A stretch of 64,000 nt of DNA, taken from contig NZ_AQUZ01000011.1 in assembly GCF_000372465.1 (NCBI RefSeq), positions 124,001 to 188,000 on the forward strand. Reading direction: 5' to 3'. The stretch comes from Kribbella catacumbae DSM 19601. GTDB lineage: Bacteria; Actinomycetota; Actinomycetes; Propionibacteriales; Kribbellaceae. The position numbers and the translations under genes were made by a program. The notes beneath the pieces were generated by a model. That model had not been told where the DNA came from, searched no databases, and worked only from the letters and a program-made list of their open reading frames with translations. Shown here one piece after another: positions 9,170-21,904 of the stretch. Every line of letters starts with the position of its first letter. The first letter of the stretch is position 1.

Positions 9170-9200
9170 GCGCGCGAGCATCCCAGTGATGCTCGCGCGC
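9170..9200 (+). terminator. Strong hairpin between yajC and secD
   Basis: A perfect 13-bp stem, GCGCGCGAGCATC at 9170-9182 and its complement at 9188-9200, with a 5-base loop and no T-run. It lies between two co-directional genes of one complex, so it could be a partial terminator, a processing site or an attenuator setting the YajC:SecD ratio. Confidence 0.6.
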
Positions 9201-9227
9201 GCCCAGTAGCGCAAGGAAGAATCTGAC

Positions 9228-10996
<1,769 letters not shown>

Positions 10997-10997
<1 letters not shown>

Positions 10998-12184
10998 TGT
11001 CGAAGCTCGGAAACATCGGTGCGCAGCTGCACCGCGGCGAGGTCTCCTACGACTTCATCGGTAAGCGCAAGATCTGGTTCGCCGTCTCGATCGTGCTGGT
11101 GGTCATCTCGCTCGGCGCGCTGTTCGTCAAGGGACTGGCGCTCGGTATCGAGTTCAAGGGTGGCGTCGAGTACCAGGCGAAGGTCCGGGTCACCGACAAC
11201 ACGGTCACCGACGTCACCGAGGCCGTGAAGGCGACCAACGCCAAGGATCTCGGTGACCCGGTCGTCACCACGATCGGCCAGGACCAGGTCCGGGTCCAGA
11301 CCAAGCCGCTGGGCCAGGACGACATCGCCAAGGTGCGCGAGGCGATCGCCAAGGAGGTCGGCGTCGCGCCGGCCCAGGTGAGCAACTCGCAGATCGGCGC
11401 CTCCTGGGGCTCCCAGATCGCAAACAAGGCGATCCTCGCGCTGATCGTCTTCCTGGTCGCCGTGTTCGGCGTGATCTGGGCCTACTTCCGAGAGCCCAAG
11501 GCCTCCATGGCCGCGATCATCGCGCTGGTCCACGACGTCCTGATCACGGTCGGTATCTACGCGCTGATCGGCTTCGACGTCACTCCGGCCACCGTCATCG
11601 GGGTACTGACCATCCTCGGTTACTCGCTCTACGACACGGTCGTGGTGTTCGACAAGATCCGGGAGAACACCCGCGGCATCACCGGCTCGAACCGCTACAC
11701 CTACAGCGACGCGACCAACCTGGCCGTGAACCAGACCATCGTCCGGTCGGTCAACACCACGCTGATCGCCCTGATGCCGGTCGGCTCGATCCTGGTCGTC
11801 GGCACCGTCGTCCTGGGCACCGGCCCGCTGAAGGACCTGTCGCTGGCACTGTTCGTCGGTATCGCCGTCGGCGCGTACTCCTCGGTCTTCATCGCCCCGG
11901 CGCTGCTGGCCATGTTCAAGGAGCGCGAGCCCGGTATGCAGGCACTGCGCCGCCGGGTGCTGGCCAAGCGCAGCCAGGCAGCCTCGGCCGGTGTGCCGGT
12001 CCCGGCCGCCGCGACTGCCGGCGCCGCTGGTGGCGGGGCTCAGCCGGCTCGCAAGCAGGATCGCCCCAAGGCCGGCAGCGCCACCGCCGGTACGCCGGTA
12101 GCGTCCAACCGGCCAGTCAAGTCGACGAGCGGTGCTGGGCGGCCGCAGCCGGCTCGCAAGCCACGCTCGAAGCGCGGCAAGTGA
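10997..12184 (+). CDS. secF: Protein translocase subunit SecF
   Basis: Partner of SecD in the SecDF complex, 395 residues. The first transmembrane helix is near 28-48, followed by the SecF-type motif GIEFKGGVEYQ near 51-62, a periplasmic domain, and five C-terminal helices with a central ILGYSLYDTVVVFDKIREN segment that is typical of the family. The C-terminal 75 residues are a basic, Ala/Pro-rich cytoplasmic tail. The ATG at 10997 overlaps the secD TGA. Confidence 0.95.
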
Positions 12185-12206
12185 CAACTCCGGCGGAAGG
12201 TTGCTG

Positions 12207-12746
12207 ATGCGTTCGCTGGAAGACGTACTGAAGGACGGCATCCGCGACATCCCGGACTACCCGCAGGCGGGGGTGATGTTCAAGGACATCACCCCGCTGC
12301 TGGCGGACCACGGCGGCTTCGCTCAGGTGGTCGAGGCGCTGGCCGCCTCCGGCCGGGATGCCGACGGCAACACATCCGTCGACAAGGTGGTCGGGATCGA
12401 AGCCCGTGGCTTCATCCTGGCCGCTCCGGTCGCCCTCGCCCTGGGCGCGGGATTCGTCCCGGTCCGCAAGAAGGGCAAGCTGCCGGCGGCGACGTACGAG
12501 GAGTCCTACGCGCTGGAGTACGGCGAGGCGACCATCGAGGTCCACCAGGACGCCTTCGAGCCGGGGGACCGGGTGCTGGTGATCGACGACGTACTCGCCA
12601 CCGGCGGCACGGTCGAGGCCTGCCTGCGCCTGGTACGCCGCTGCGGTGCCGAGGTGGTCGGTACCACGGTGCTGCTCGAGCTGTCGTTCCTGCCCGGCCG
12701 GGAGCGGCTGGCGGGGGAGCGCGTCGACGCTCTCGTCACTGTCTGA
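12207..12746 (+). CDS. apt: Adenine phosphoribosyltransferase
   Basis: Purine salvage enzyme that makes AMP from adenine and PRPP; 179 residues, normal for the family. The PRPP-binding motif VLVIDDVLATGGTVEA lies near residues 116-131, and the early IPDYPQAGVMFKDITPLL is characteristic of Apt. I chose the ATG at 12207 because CGGAAGG lies six bases upstream and standard Apt proteins start there; the open frame extends back into secF. The secF-apt-relA order is conserved in actinobacteria. Confidence 0.94.
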   Translation: MRSLEDVLKDGIRDIPDYPQAGVMFKDITPLLADHGGFAQVVEALAASGRDADGNTSVDKVVGIEARGFILAAPVALALGAGFVPVRKKGKLPAATYEESYALEYGEATIEVHQDAFEPGDRVLVIDDVLATGGTVEACLRLVRRCGAEVVGTTVLLELSFLPGRERLAGERVDALVTV

Positions 12747-12774
12747 AGTCAACCGGCTACATGCTCCCGGCGTG

Positions 12775-12783
12775 TTGTCCACA
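12775..12783 (+). promoter_or_regulatory. DnaA-box-like nonamer TTGTCCACA
   Basis: Exact match to the streptomycete/mycobacterial DnaA-box form TTGTCCACA, in the gap between apt and relA. Similar nonamers occur at 17289-17297 (TTATCCACA), 18223-18231 and 63249-63257, all outside coding sequence. Confidence 0.4.
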
Positions 12784-12847
12784 GCCCGTGTCCACCGCGT
12801 TGGCCCCTTCCCCCTAGACTGGAGGTCTGTCGGCGGAGGGACACGAC

Positions 12848-15256
<2,409 letters not shown>

Positions 15257-15380
15257 CGGGCCCAGACCCAGCAGGCCGCAGCTCACCCGCCGCGGCCTGC
15301 TGGTCCTCGGCGCGGGCGTCCTGACGGGATGCAGCAGCAACCCTGCGCCTAGTACTCCCACCTCGGTCGGGCCGACGCCC

Positions 15381-16190
15381 ATGCCATCGAAGCCCGTGCC
15401 GTCGGCTTCCAGGCCGCCCGCTTCCAGGCCGCCCGCTTCCACTCCGCCGGCTTCCACTCCGCCGCGAACGGTTTTGCCGACGCTCCATTCGTGGAGACCG
15501 GGACGCGGTGAGATCGAGCCGCGCGCAAAACTCGCGGCCGTCGAAGCTGTCGAGAAGTTGCTGCGTCGCCCTAACACGGTGGTCGAGGTGATCGACGCGC
15601 AGTACGGCGGACTGCTGGCCGACACGGCGAGCGTTCTAGTGCCTTGTCGTCAGCACTCCATCGTCGACGGCAAGGTGGTGACCGGCGGCACCACGGTCGA
15701 CGTACGACTCTCAAGATCCGGCCAGGCGTGGCGCGTGACATCCATGCACCCCGCACGACCTGGCGTAGCGACCACACGGCTCTCCGCCGCGGCCAGTCAG
15801 GTGCTCGCCAGCGACCGCATCATCCTCCCGCCCGCCTCAGCAGCCGATATCCGCTCAGGAACCATCCAAGACACTGTCCTGACCGCGATGCTGACCCTCG
15901 CCGAGGACTACCAACTCGGCATCAGCGTCATCCGCTCCGGCCACCCCCTGAACGTATTCGGCACCTCCCGCCCCAGCGACCACCCACTAGGCCGAGCCTT
16001 CGACACCTGGCAGATCAACGGCCGCGCCGTAGTCGACCCCGCCACCCCTCGCAGCCTCATCACCAACTACATGCGAGCCACCGCCACCTCCGGCTCCCAC
16101 AACGTAGGCGGCCCCTACCAACTCCCCGGCCCCACCTACTTCTCCGACCGCACCCACCACGACCACATCCACGCCGGCTACCGCACCTAG
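15381..16190 (+). CDS. M15-like peptidase domain lipoprotein, start unclear
   Basis: The C-terminal half has SDHPLGRAFDTW and HHDHIHAGY, the spaced His/Asp/His pattern of zinc peptidases related to VanY/M15, so a cell-wall D-amino-acid peptidase-like role is likely. Residues 1-35 from the ATG at 15381 are Pro/Ser/Ala-rich. The same frame is open upstream of this ATG and encodes LTRRGLLVLGAGVLTGC, a twin-arginine lipoprotein signal with its lipobox Cys codon at 15330. No ATG, GTG or TTG precedes it before the in-frame stop at 15219. The listed start therefore gives the longest standard ORF but probably not the true N-terminus. It lies directly after relA. Confidence 0.6.
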   Translation: MPSKPVPSASRPPASRPPASTPPASTPPRTVLPTLHSWRPGRGEIEPRAKLAAVEAVEKLLRRPNTVVEVIDAQYGGLLADTASVLVPCRQHSIVDGKVVTGGTTVDVRLSRSGQAWRVTSMHPARPGVATTRLSAAASQVLASDRIILPPASAADIRSGTIQDTVLTAMLTLAEDYQLGISVIRSGHPLNVFGTSRPSDHPLGRAFDTWQINGRAVVDPATPRSLITNYMRATATSGSHNVGGPYQLPGPTYFSDRTHHDHIHAGYRT

Positions 16191-16204
16191 CCCCACCTCC
16201 CTCC

Positions 16205-16288
16205 GTTCATTCGCCCCGTTTTCACCCTCCTGTGCAGCGACCTGGTGACCGTTGGCGGCCATCGAGGGTGAAAAGGGGGCGAATGAAC
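16205..16288. repeat. Dispersed palindrome, copy A
   Basis: Arms 16205-16229 and 16264-16288, 25 bp each with one mismatch; 34-base loop. The arm core is GTTCATTCGCCCC then TTTTCACCCTC. It lies between the convergent ends of the M15-like and AbiEi-like genes, 14 bp after the stop at 16190. It could act as a bidirectional terminator or be a mobile palindrome. Confidence 0.85.
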
Positions 16289-16306
16289 ACAACGGATGGG
16301 GCGCGC

Positions 16307-17248
16307 TCACCATCGGCGAGGGAGCCGTGGCTGCGTCCCGAGGAGTTCACCGACGGCCAGCTCCAGAGCGGGATAGCGGCCCCACACATCCGGTCGTCTG
16401 ACCGACAGGATGTGCCAGCCGACCTCGGCCAGCTCCTTTCGCCGGTCCTCATCGCGGTCCTCATCGCCCGGACGCGAGTGCCACTGGTCGCTGTCGTACT
16501 CCAGGCCCAGCCGACGTCCGTCCTCCATCGGATCCGGGTACCCCATATCGATCCTGAAGTCGCGGTGTCGTCCCTTGACAGGAATCTGTGCAACCGGTCT
16601 GCCGAACCCCGCGTCCAGCAGCCGTAGTCGTAGCCATGACTCACCCGGCGACTCGGTCAGCGGCTCGGCGTACCGGAGGACCTCGCGTGCCTGCACGATT
16701 CCCGGATGGTGCGGATATCTGGTTGTGGCGGCCCGCAGATCCAGGACATCCACGAACTGGGTGTGGAGCATCGAATCGATTGCTGACAACGCGAACGGGC
16801 GAGCAAGATGCCGGGCCAGGTGGATTGCTGTGGCTACCGGACTCGTGATCCGTAGGCTCGCGATCTCGACGATGTCGCCAGGCAACAGGTTCTGACTGTG
16901 TCCGGAGGAAATAGTCAGGCGAGACGCCCTGCGTTTCGGGGGTTGTACGCAGTCGATGGCAGGCAGCCTTTCGCGATCCCGCAGTGCCAACGCGTCGACG
17001 CCGTAGATCCAGGCGGCCGTCTCCCGGCAGACGACCACGTCGCACGGCGCGATCAGAGCCACCGCCGCGGCTCGAAGCTCGATGGTGTCCGGGACCAGGG
17101 CATCGACGTACACGCTCTTGACCAGGCGGCGGATCTGGCCGTCGCGGACCAGGCTAGCGAGTTTCCTGTCGGACCAGCCGTGGTCGTTGGCGAACTTGCG
17201 CGTGAACGGCCGGCCGTCGTAGTACAGCGGGCATGTCGTGGGAAGCAT
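16307..17248 (-). CDS. AbiEi-like HTH / DUF559-like nuclease fold protein, paralogue 1
   Basis: A 313-residue protein. The N-terminal 60 residues form a winged-helix-like region of the AbiEi antitoxin type (LASLVRDGQIRRLVKSVYVD). The C-terminal part has a DUF559/Vsr-like pattern, GLEYDSDQWH, then D..RD..R and LAEVGWHILSVRR, which fits a restriction-nuclease fold. It is about 40% similar by eye to 17334-18182, so the pair is a tandem duplication. No AbiEii nucleotidyltransferase toxin is nearby, so a classic type IV toxin-antitoxin pair is not supported. Such genes are common and multicopy in actinobacteria, and their function is unknown. Confidence 0.7.
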   Translation of the reverse strand: MLPTTCPLYYDGRPFTRKFANDHGWSDRKLASLVRDGQIRRLVKSVYVDALVPDTIELRAAAVALIAPCDVVVCRETAAWIYGVDALALRDRERLPAIDCVQPPKRRASRLTISSGHSQNLLPGDIVEIASLRITSPVATAIHLARHLARPFALSAIDSMLHTQFVDVLDLRAATTRYPHHPGIVQAREVLRYAEPLTESPGESWLRLRLLDAGFGRPVAQIPVKGRHRDFRIDMGYPDPMEDGRRLGLEYDSDQWHSRPGDEDRDEDRRKELAEVGWHILSVRRPDVWGRYPALELAVGELLGTQPRLPRRW

Positions 17249-17288
17249 CCCCGCAGCATTGACGATAAGGCCGCATCAGCGCTGAACG

Positions 17289-17297
17289 TTATCCACA
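17289..17297 (+). promoter_or_regulatory. DnaA-box-like nonamer TTATCCACA
   Basis: Exact match to the classic DnaA box TTATCCACA in the 85-bp gap between the two AbiEi-like paralogues, directly beside the palindrome-related arm at 17298. Confidence 0.35.
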
Positions 17298-17323
17298 GGT
17301 GGTCAAAAGCAGGCGAATGATCA
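17298..17323 (-). repeat. Single-arm relative of the dispersed palindrome
   Basis: The reverse complement is TGATCATTCGCCTGCTTTTG followed by ACCACC, matching 24 of 26 bases of 4735-4760. It lies between two paralogous genes; no partner arm is visible. Confidence 0.6.
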
Positions 17324-17333
17324 CAGGGATGGG

Positions 17334-18182
17334 TCACCAACGACGGGGGAGGCTGGGCCAGATGCAGAGGAAGGCGCCTACCGCTAGCTCTAGGGCGGGG
17401 TAGGAGCCCCAGAGGTCTGTACGGCGTACGGGGATGATGTGCCAGCCGAGAGCGGCTAGTTCGGTACGGCGGGTTTCGTCGCGCGCTTGGTCGCGGTCGC
17501 GGGTATGCCAAAGATCGGAGTCGTACTCCAGGCCTAGGCGGCGATCGTCGATCGGGGTGGGGTAGGCGGCATCGATGCGGTAGTCGCGACTCGGACCCTT
17601 CACGCGGAACTGCAACTGGGGCTGACCAAACCCCGCGTCGATCAGCCGAAGCCGAAGCCACGACTCCCCGGGAGACTCGGCCCGCCGATCGGCATACTGG
17701 AGGATCTCGCTGGCCTGGCGAATACCGGGACGACCTTCGTGCTCTGCGGATGCTGCTCGGATCGCCCAGCGGTCGGCCTTGCCTGACCGCAGCAACGCGT
17801 CGACGGCCGACAGCGCGAAGGGGCGAGGTAGTTGCATCGCCAACTCCACGCCGGTGGCGATCGGGCTGATCACCCGCAGACCGCAAAGCTCCACGACCTC
17901 GGTCGCCTCCCGCGTCCACTGCACACGGACGGTGCTCGGGCCGAGCGCAGTCGTGTCGATGCCATGGAGCCAGGCAGCAGTTTCACCACACGCAACAGCA
18001 CCGGCCGGGATCACGAGGGCAGCGGCGGACGCTCGGAGTTCAAGCGTGTCAGGCGTCTCGACGGCGACATACACGCCGTTCAGCAACTGGCGGATCTCGC
18101 CGGAAGCAAGTAGCCACTTGAGTTTGTTGCCCGCTTGGCGGCCGGTGAAGGGTAGCCCGCAGGAGAACGGTGGGAAGGACAT
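17334..18182 (-). CDS. AbiEi-like HTH / DUF559-like nuclease fold protein, paralogue 2
   Basis: A 282-residue paralogue of the downstream gene at 16307-17248. It shares the N-terminal winged-helix segment (LLASGEIRQLLNGVYVAV), the central AAWLHGID, the SPGESWLRLRLIDAGFG stretch and the nuclease-like C-terminus (GLEYDSDLWH, D..RDETRR, LAALGWHIIPVRR). I chose the ATG at 18182 because it aligns with the start of paralogue 1; the frame remains open to 18236. Both genes end in the same LPRRW pentapeptide. No toxin partner is adjacent. Confidence 0.7.
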   Translation of the reverse strand: MSFPPFSCGLPFTGRQAGNKLKWLLASGEIRQLLNGVYVAVETPDTLELRASAAALVIPAGAVACGETAAWLHGIDTTALGPSTVRVQWTREATEVVELCGLRVISPIATGVELAMQLPRPFALSAVDALLRSGKADRWAIRAASAEHEGRPGIRQASEILQYADRRAESPGESWLRLRLIDAGFGQPQLQFRVKGPSRDYRIDAAYPTPIDDRRLGLEYDSDLWHTRDRDQARDETRRTELAALGWHIIPVRRTDLWGSYPALELAVGAFLCIWPSLPRRW

Positions 18183-18222
18183 CGGCACAGGATGTCCGAA
18201 AGCCCTCAGCCTGTGCTTTGCG

Positions 18223-18231
18223 TTGTCCACA
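18223..18231 (+). promoter_or_regulatory. DnaA-box-like nonamer TTGTCCACA
   Basis: Exact nonamer about 40 bp upstream of the chosen start of the second AbiEi-like gene. It would lie inside the coding region if the longer TTG start at 18236 is used. Confidence 0.35.
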
Positions 18232-18361
18232 GGCAACCCACCGGCAGCTCCAGATCACCAGCCGATCCACCACCCAGCGCCGACGCAGCCCAGGCCATCC
18301 GCGGGGGCAAAGGGAGACGCCCTTCCGGTGGTGGCTGGAAGGGCGTCTCGACGGCTCGCGG

Positions 18362-19588
18362 TTAGCTGAAGTCGGTTAGGGCGTTTTGGGCCTGGGTTAG
18401 CCATTCTCGGCGGGCGGCGATGGCTTCTCGGGCTTCGGTGGCCTTGCGGGTGTTGCCTTGGGCCTCGTGTTTGGCGGCTTGCTTTTCGAGGTCGGCGATC
18501 AGGGACTGGAGCTGCTTGACCGTGGCTTCGGCGCGGGCGCGGGCCTCGGGGTTGCTGCGGTTCCAGACCTCGTCCTCCGCCGACTTGACCGCTTGCTCGA
18601 CGGCGCGCAGGCGGCCGTCGATGGTGCGCATCGAGTCGCGCGGGACCTTGCCGATCGCGTCCCAGCGGTCCAGCAGGTCGCGGAGCTGGTCGCGGGCGGC
18701 CTTGGCGTCGTTGACCGGCAGGATCGCTTCGATCTCGACCAGCAACGCTTCCTTGGCGGCCAGGTTGGTGACCTGCTCCTCGTTCTCCTCGGCCTGTACT
18801 GCGTCGCGCGCGCCGAAGAACGCGTCCTGGGCACTCCGGAATCGCGCCCACAGCTTGTCGTCGACCTCGCGCGGCGCCGGGCCGGCCGCCTTCCACTGCC
18901 GCATCAGGTCGCGGAAGCGGCCGGACGTCGGGCCCCAATCCGTGTTCGCCGACAGCCCTTCGGCCTCGGCCGCGAGCCGCTCCTTCACGACAGCGGCCTC
19001 GTCACGCTTGGAGGACAGCTCGGCGAAGTGCTGCTTGCGATGCCGGGTGTACGTCGTACGGGCGGAGGAGAAGCGATGCCACAGCTCGTCGTCGCTGGAC
19101 TTGTCGAGCCGGGGGAGTGCCTTCCACTCGTCCAGCAGCTCGCGGAGCCGGGTGACGCCGTGCCGCCAGTCGGTGCCGGCGGCGATCGTCTCGGCCTCGG
19201 TCGCGATCTTGGTCTTCGCCTCGCGGGCTTCCTCGACCTTCGCGGCGCGCTCGGCCTTCTTCTTCTCGCGCTGCTGAGCGACCAGCGGAGTCAGCGCCTC
19301 CAGCCGGGTCCGCAACCCTTCCAGATCGCCGACGGCCTGCGCCTCGTCGATCGCGCTGGTCACCTTCTTCACCGCGGCCCGGGCGTCGTCGGGCGAGACG
19401 GTGCCCGCCTGGACCCGCTTCTCCAGCAGATCCACCTCGAACGCCAGGGCGTCGTACCGGCGGGTGTAGAAGGCGAGCGCCTCCTCAGGGTTGGCGTCCG
19501 GCCACTGACCGACCGCTCTCTCCCCGTCCTTGGTCCGTACGAAGACCGTTCCGTCGTCGGCTACCCGGCCCCAGCTTTCCTCGGCCAC
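18362..19588 (-). CDS. DUF349 repeat protein
   Basis: A 408-residue, highly charged, mostly helical protein with three to four DUF349 units, each carrying a conserved LRELLDEWKALPR...DDELWHRF type motif (near 155, 230 and 310) separated by coiled-coil stretches rich in Lys, Glu and Ala. DUF349 proteins are widespread in actinobacteria next to relA/hisS; the molecular role is not established. I chose the GTG at 19588 because GGAAGGGG precedes it and the conserved EESWGRVADDGTVFVRT begins there; the frame stays open to 19711. Confidence 0.88.
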   Translation of the reverse strand: MAEESWGRVADDGTVFVRTKDGERAVGQWPDANPEEALAFYTRRYDALAFEVDLLEKRVQAGTVSPDDARAAVKKVTSAIDEAQAVGDLEGLRTRLEALTPLVAQQREKKKAERAAKVEEAREAKTKIATEAETIAAGTDWRHGVTRLRELLDEWKALPRLDKSSDDELWHRFSSARTTYTRHRKQHFAELSSKRDEAAVVKERLAAEAEGLSANTDWGPTSGRFRDLMRQWKAAGPAPREVDDKLWARFRSAQDAFFGARDAVQAEENEEQVTNLAAKEALLVEIEAILPVNDAKAARDQLRDLLDRWDAIGKVPRDSMRTIDGRLRAVEQAVKSAEDEVWNRSNPEARARAEATVKQLQSLIADLEKQAAKHEAQGNTRKATEAREAIAARREWLTQAQNALTDFS

Positions 19589-19852
19589 AACTCGCCCCTT
19601 CCGGCGGTATGTACTGCGCTCGTGCCCATTCTGGTCAGTCCCCGGTTCATCTGGGCAAACAGGGCCTACCTGGGCGCGTCGGGAACTGTCCCCACGCGTA
19701 TCACTGAACAATCACAAACTCCCGGCCGCTACGCAACGGGGTTGCCATCACAATCGGGCAGAGAACAATCGAGCGGGGACAATCCAGTTAGTTCCTCGTA
19801 CTGCGTGCCCGGTAGCCTTGACTGGTCCCGAACCGTTCCAGGAAGGTCTGCC

Positions 19853-20533
19853 GTGCTCATCGCCGGGTTCCCTGCGGGTCCGTGGGGTACGAACTGCTAC
19901 GTCGTCGCCACCGGCCAGGGCGCGGAATGCATCGTCATCGACCCCGGAATGGACGCCACCGGCGGGGTCGAGCAGGTGGTCCGGGAGAACAAACTGAAGC
20001 CCGTCGCCGTCCTGCTCACGCACGGACACATCGACCACATGTTCTCCGTCCTGCCGGTCTGCGGCACGTATGACAGCACCGCCTGGATCCACCCCGACGA
20101 CCGGCACCTGCTGGCCGACCCGATGGCCGGTATCAGCGCGGAGAGTGCGCGGATGCTGCTCGGCGGTGACCACTCGTTCGCGGAGCCGGACGACGTCCAG
20201 GAGCTGAAGGACGGCCAGCGGCTCGAGCTAGCGGGCCTGCAGTTCAGCGTCGACCACACGCCGGGGCACACCCGCGGCTCGGTCACCTTCACCACGCCGT
20301 ACCTCGGGCCGGAGGACGTGCCCGCTGTGCTGTTCTCCGGTGACGTGTTGTTCGCCGGGTCGATCGGCCGGACGGATCTGCCCGGCGGCGACCATCCGGC
20401 CATGCTGCATACGTTGGCCACCAAGATCCTGCCGATGCGCGACGAGATCGTCGTCCTGCCGGGTCATGGTGGCCAGACCACGATCGGCCGGGAAAAGGCG
20501 ACCAACCCTTACTTGCAGGACCTGGAGACATAG
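19853..20533 (+). CDS. MBL-fold metallo-hydrolase (glyoxalase II-like)
   Basis: A 226-residue zinc hydrolase with the HxHxDH motif THGHIDH at 56-62, a further metal His in HTPGHTRGS, FSGDVLFAGSIGRTD and a terminal VLPGHGGQTTIG. This is the YcbL/glyoxalase-II-like subgroup. The GTG at 19853 is preceded by AGGAAGG; the frame runs far upstream antisense to the DUF349 gene, but only this part is conserved. It lies 18 bp before hisS, a common actinobacterial pairing. The substrate is unknown. Confidence 0.9.
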   Translation: MLIAGFPAGPWGTNCYVVATGQGAECIVIDPGMDATGGVEQVVRENKLKPVAVLLTHGHIDHMFSVLPVCGTYDSTAWIHPDDRHLLADPMAGISAESARMLLGGDHSFAEPDDVQELKDGQRLELAGLQFSVDHTPGHTRGSVTFTTPYLGPEDVPAVLFSGDVLFAGSIGRTDLPGGDHPAMLHTLATKILPMRDEIVVLPGHGGQTTIGREKATNPYLQDLET

Positions 20534-20551
20534 AAAAATGAGCAAGGCCCT

Positions 20552-21904
20552 ATGAGCAGAATCAGCCCTATCAGTGGGTTCCCCGAGTTCCTCCCGTCGG
20601 ACCGGATCGTCGAGCAGCACTTCCTCGACGTGATCCGGGAGACGTTCGAGCTGCACGGCTTCGCCTCGATCGAGACGCGCGCCGTCGAGCCGATCGAGCG
20701 GCTGTCGAACCAGGGCGAGGACGCGGACAAGGAGATCTACGCCGTACGCCGGCTGGGCGCCGCGGCGGACGAGAAGTCGGACCTCGGTCTGCACTTCGAC
20801 CTGACCGTGCCGTTCGCGCGCTACGTACTGGAGAACGCCGGCAAGCTCGCGTTCCCGTTCCGCCGCTACCAGATCCAGAAGGTCTGGCGGGGCGAGCGTC
20901 CGCAGGAGGGCCGGTACCGCGAGTTCGCCCAGGCCGACATCGACATCGTCGGCGACGGCACGCTGCCGTTCCACTACGAGGTCGAGCTGCCACTGGTCAT
21001 CGCCGACGCGTTCAGCAAGCTGCCGATTCCGCCGTTCCGGATCCAGGTCAACAACCGGCAGATCCCCGAGGGGTTCTACCGCGGTCTCGGCATCGAGGAC
21101 GTCGCCTCCGTACTGCGGATCGTCGACAAGCTGGACAAGATCGGCCCGGACAAGGTCACCCAGCTGCTGACCGCTGAGGACGGCCCGGCGCTGTCGGCCG
21201 AGACAGCCAAGCAGGTACTGCGGCTGGCGGAGATCTCCAGCACCGACGCGTCGTTCGTCGAGCAGGTGCGGGCGCTCGGCGTCCAGCACGAGGTCCTCGA
21301 CCAGGGCCTTGAGCGACTGGCCGAGATCATGAACGCCGCCAACGAGCACGCCCCCGGCCTGCTGGTCGCGGATCTGAAGATCGCTCGCGGCCTGGACTAT
21401 TACACCGGCACCGTTTACGAGACGCAGCTGATCGGCCACGAGTCCTACGGCTCGATCTGCTCGGGCGGCCGCTACGACTCGCTGGCCAGCGACGGCAAGA
21501 CGACGTACCCGGGCGTCGGCATCTCCATCGGGGTGTCGCGGTTGATCACCCGGTTGTTCAGCCAAGGGCTGGTCAAGGGCTCCCGCAGTACGCCGACCGC
21601 CGTACTGGTTGCCTTGAACAACGAAGACGAGCGCGCCGATGCGATGCGGACGGCGGCCGCGCTGCGGGGCCGGGGGATCCCGGTCGAGGTGGCTCCGGCG
21701 GCGGCGAAGTTCGGCAAGCAGATCAAGTTCGCCGATCGGCGTGGCATTCCGTTCGTGTGGTTCAGCGGCACAGCGGACGGTGCCTCCGGAGACACAGTGA
21801 AGGACATCAGGAGCGGCGAGCAGGTCCCGGCCGATCCGGCCACCTGGGCACCGCCCGCGCAGGACGTACGACCAAGCATCGAAACCCCTCAGGAGAACTC
21901 GTGA
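20552..21904 (+). CDS. hisS: Histidyl-tRNA synthetase
   Basis: Class II synthetase of 450 residues charging tRNA-His. Motif 2 includes [17 protein letters not shown], the histidine-specific motifs include [16 protein letters not shown] and GGRYDSL, and a C-terminal anticodon-binding domain follows. The ATG at 20552 overlaps the stop of a five-codon reading frame (ATG at 20538 to TGA at 20553-20555). The gene's TGA overlaps the aspS GTG (GTGA). Confidence 0.95.
   Translation: MSRISPISGFPEFLPSDRIVEQHFLDVIRETFELHGFASIETRAVEPIERLSNQGEDADKEIYAVRRLGAAADEKSDLGLHFDLTVPFARYVLENAGKLAFPFRRYQIQKVWRGERPQEGRYREFAQADIDIVGDGTLPFHYEVELPLVIADAFSKLPIPPFRIQVNNRQIPEGFYRGLGIEDVASVLRIVDKLDKIGPDKVTQLLTAEDGPALSAETAKQVLRLAEISSTDASFVEQVRALGVQHEVLDQGLERLAEIMNAANEHAPGLLVADLKIARGLDYYTGTVYETQLIGHESYGSICSGGRYDSLASDGKTTYPGVGISIGVSRLITRLFSQGLVKGSRSTPTAVLVALNNEDERADAMRTAAALRGRGIPVEVAPAAAKFGKQIKFADRRGIPFVWFSGTADGASGDTVKDIRSGEQVPADPATWAPPAQDVRPSIETPQENS

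Noticed and set aside
16307..18182. Type IV toxin-antitoxin system
   Set aside because: Only AbiEi-like N-terminal regions are seen; no AbiEii nucleotidyltransferase is adjacent, and the second half is nuclease-like.
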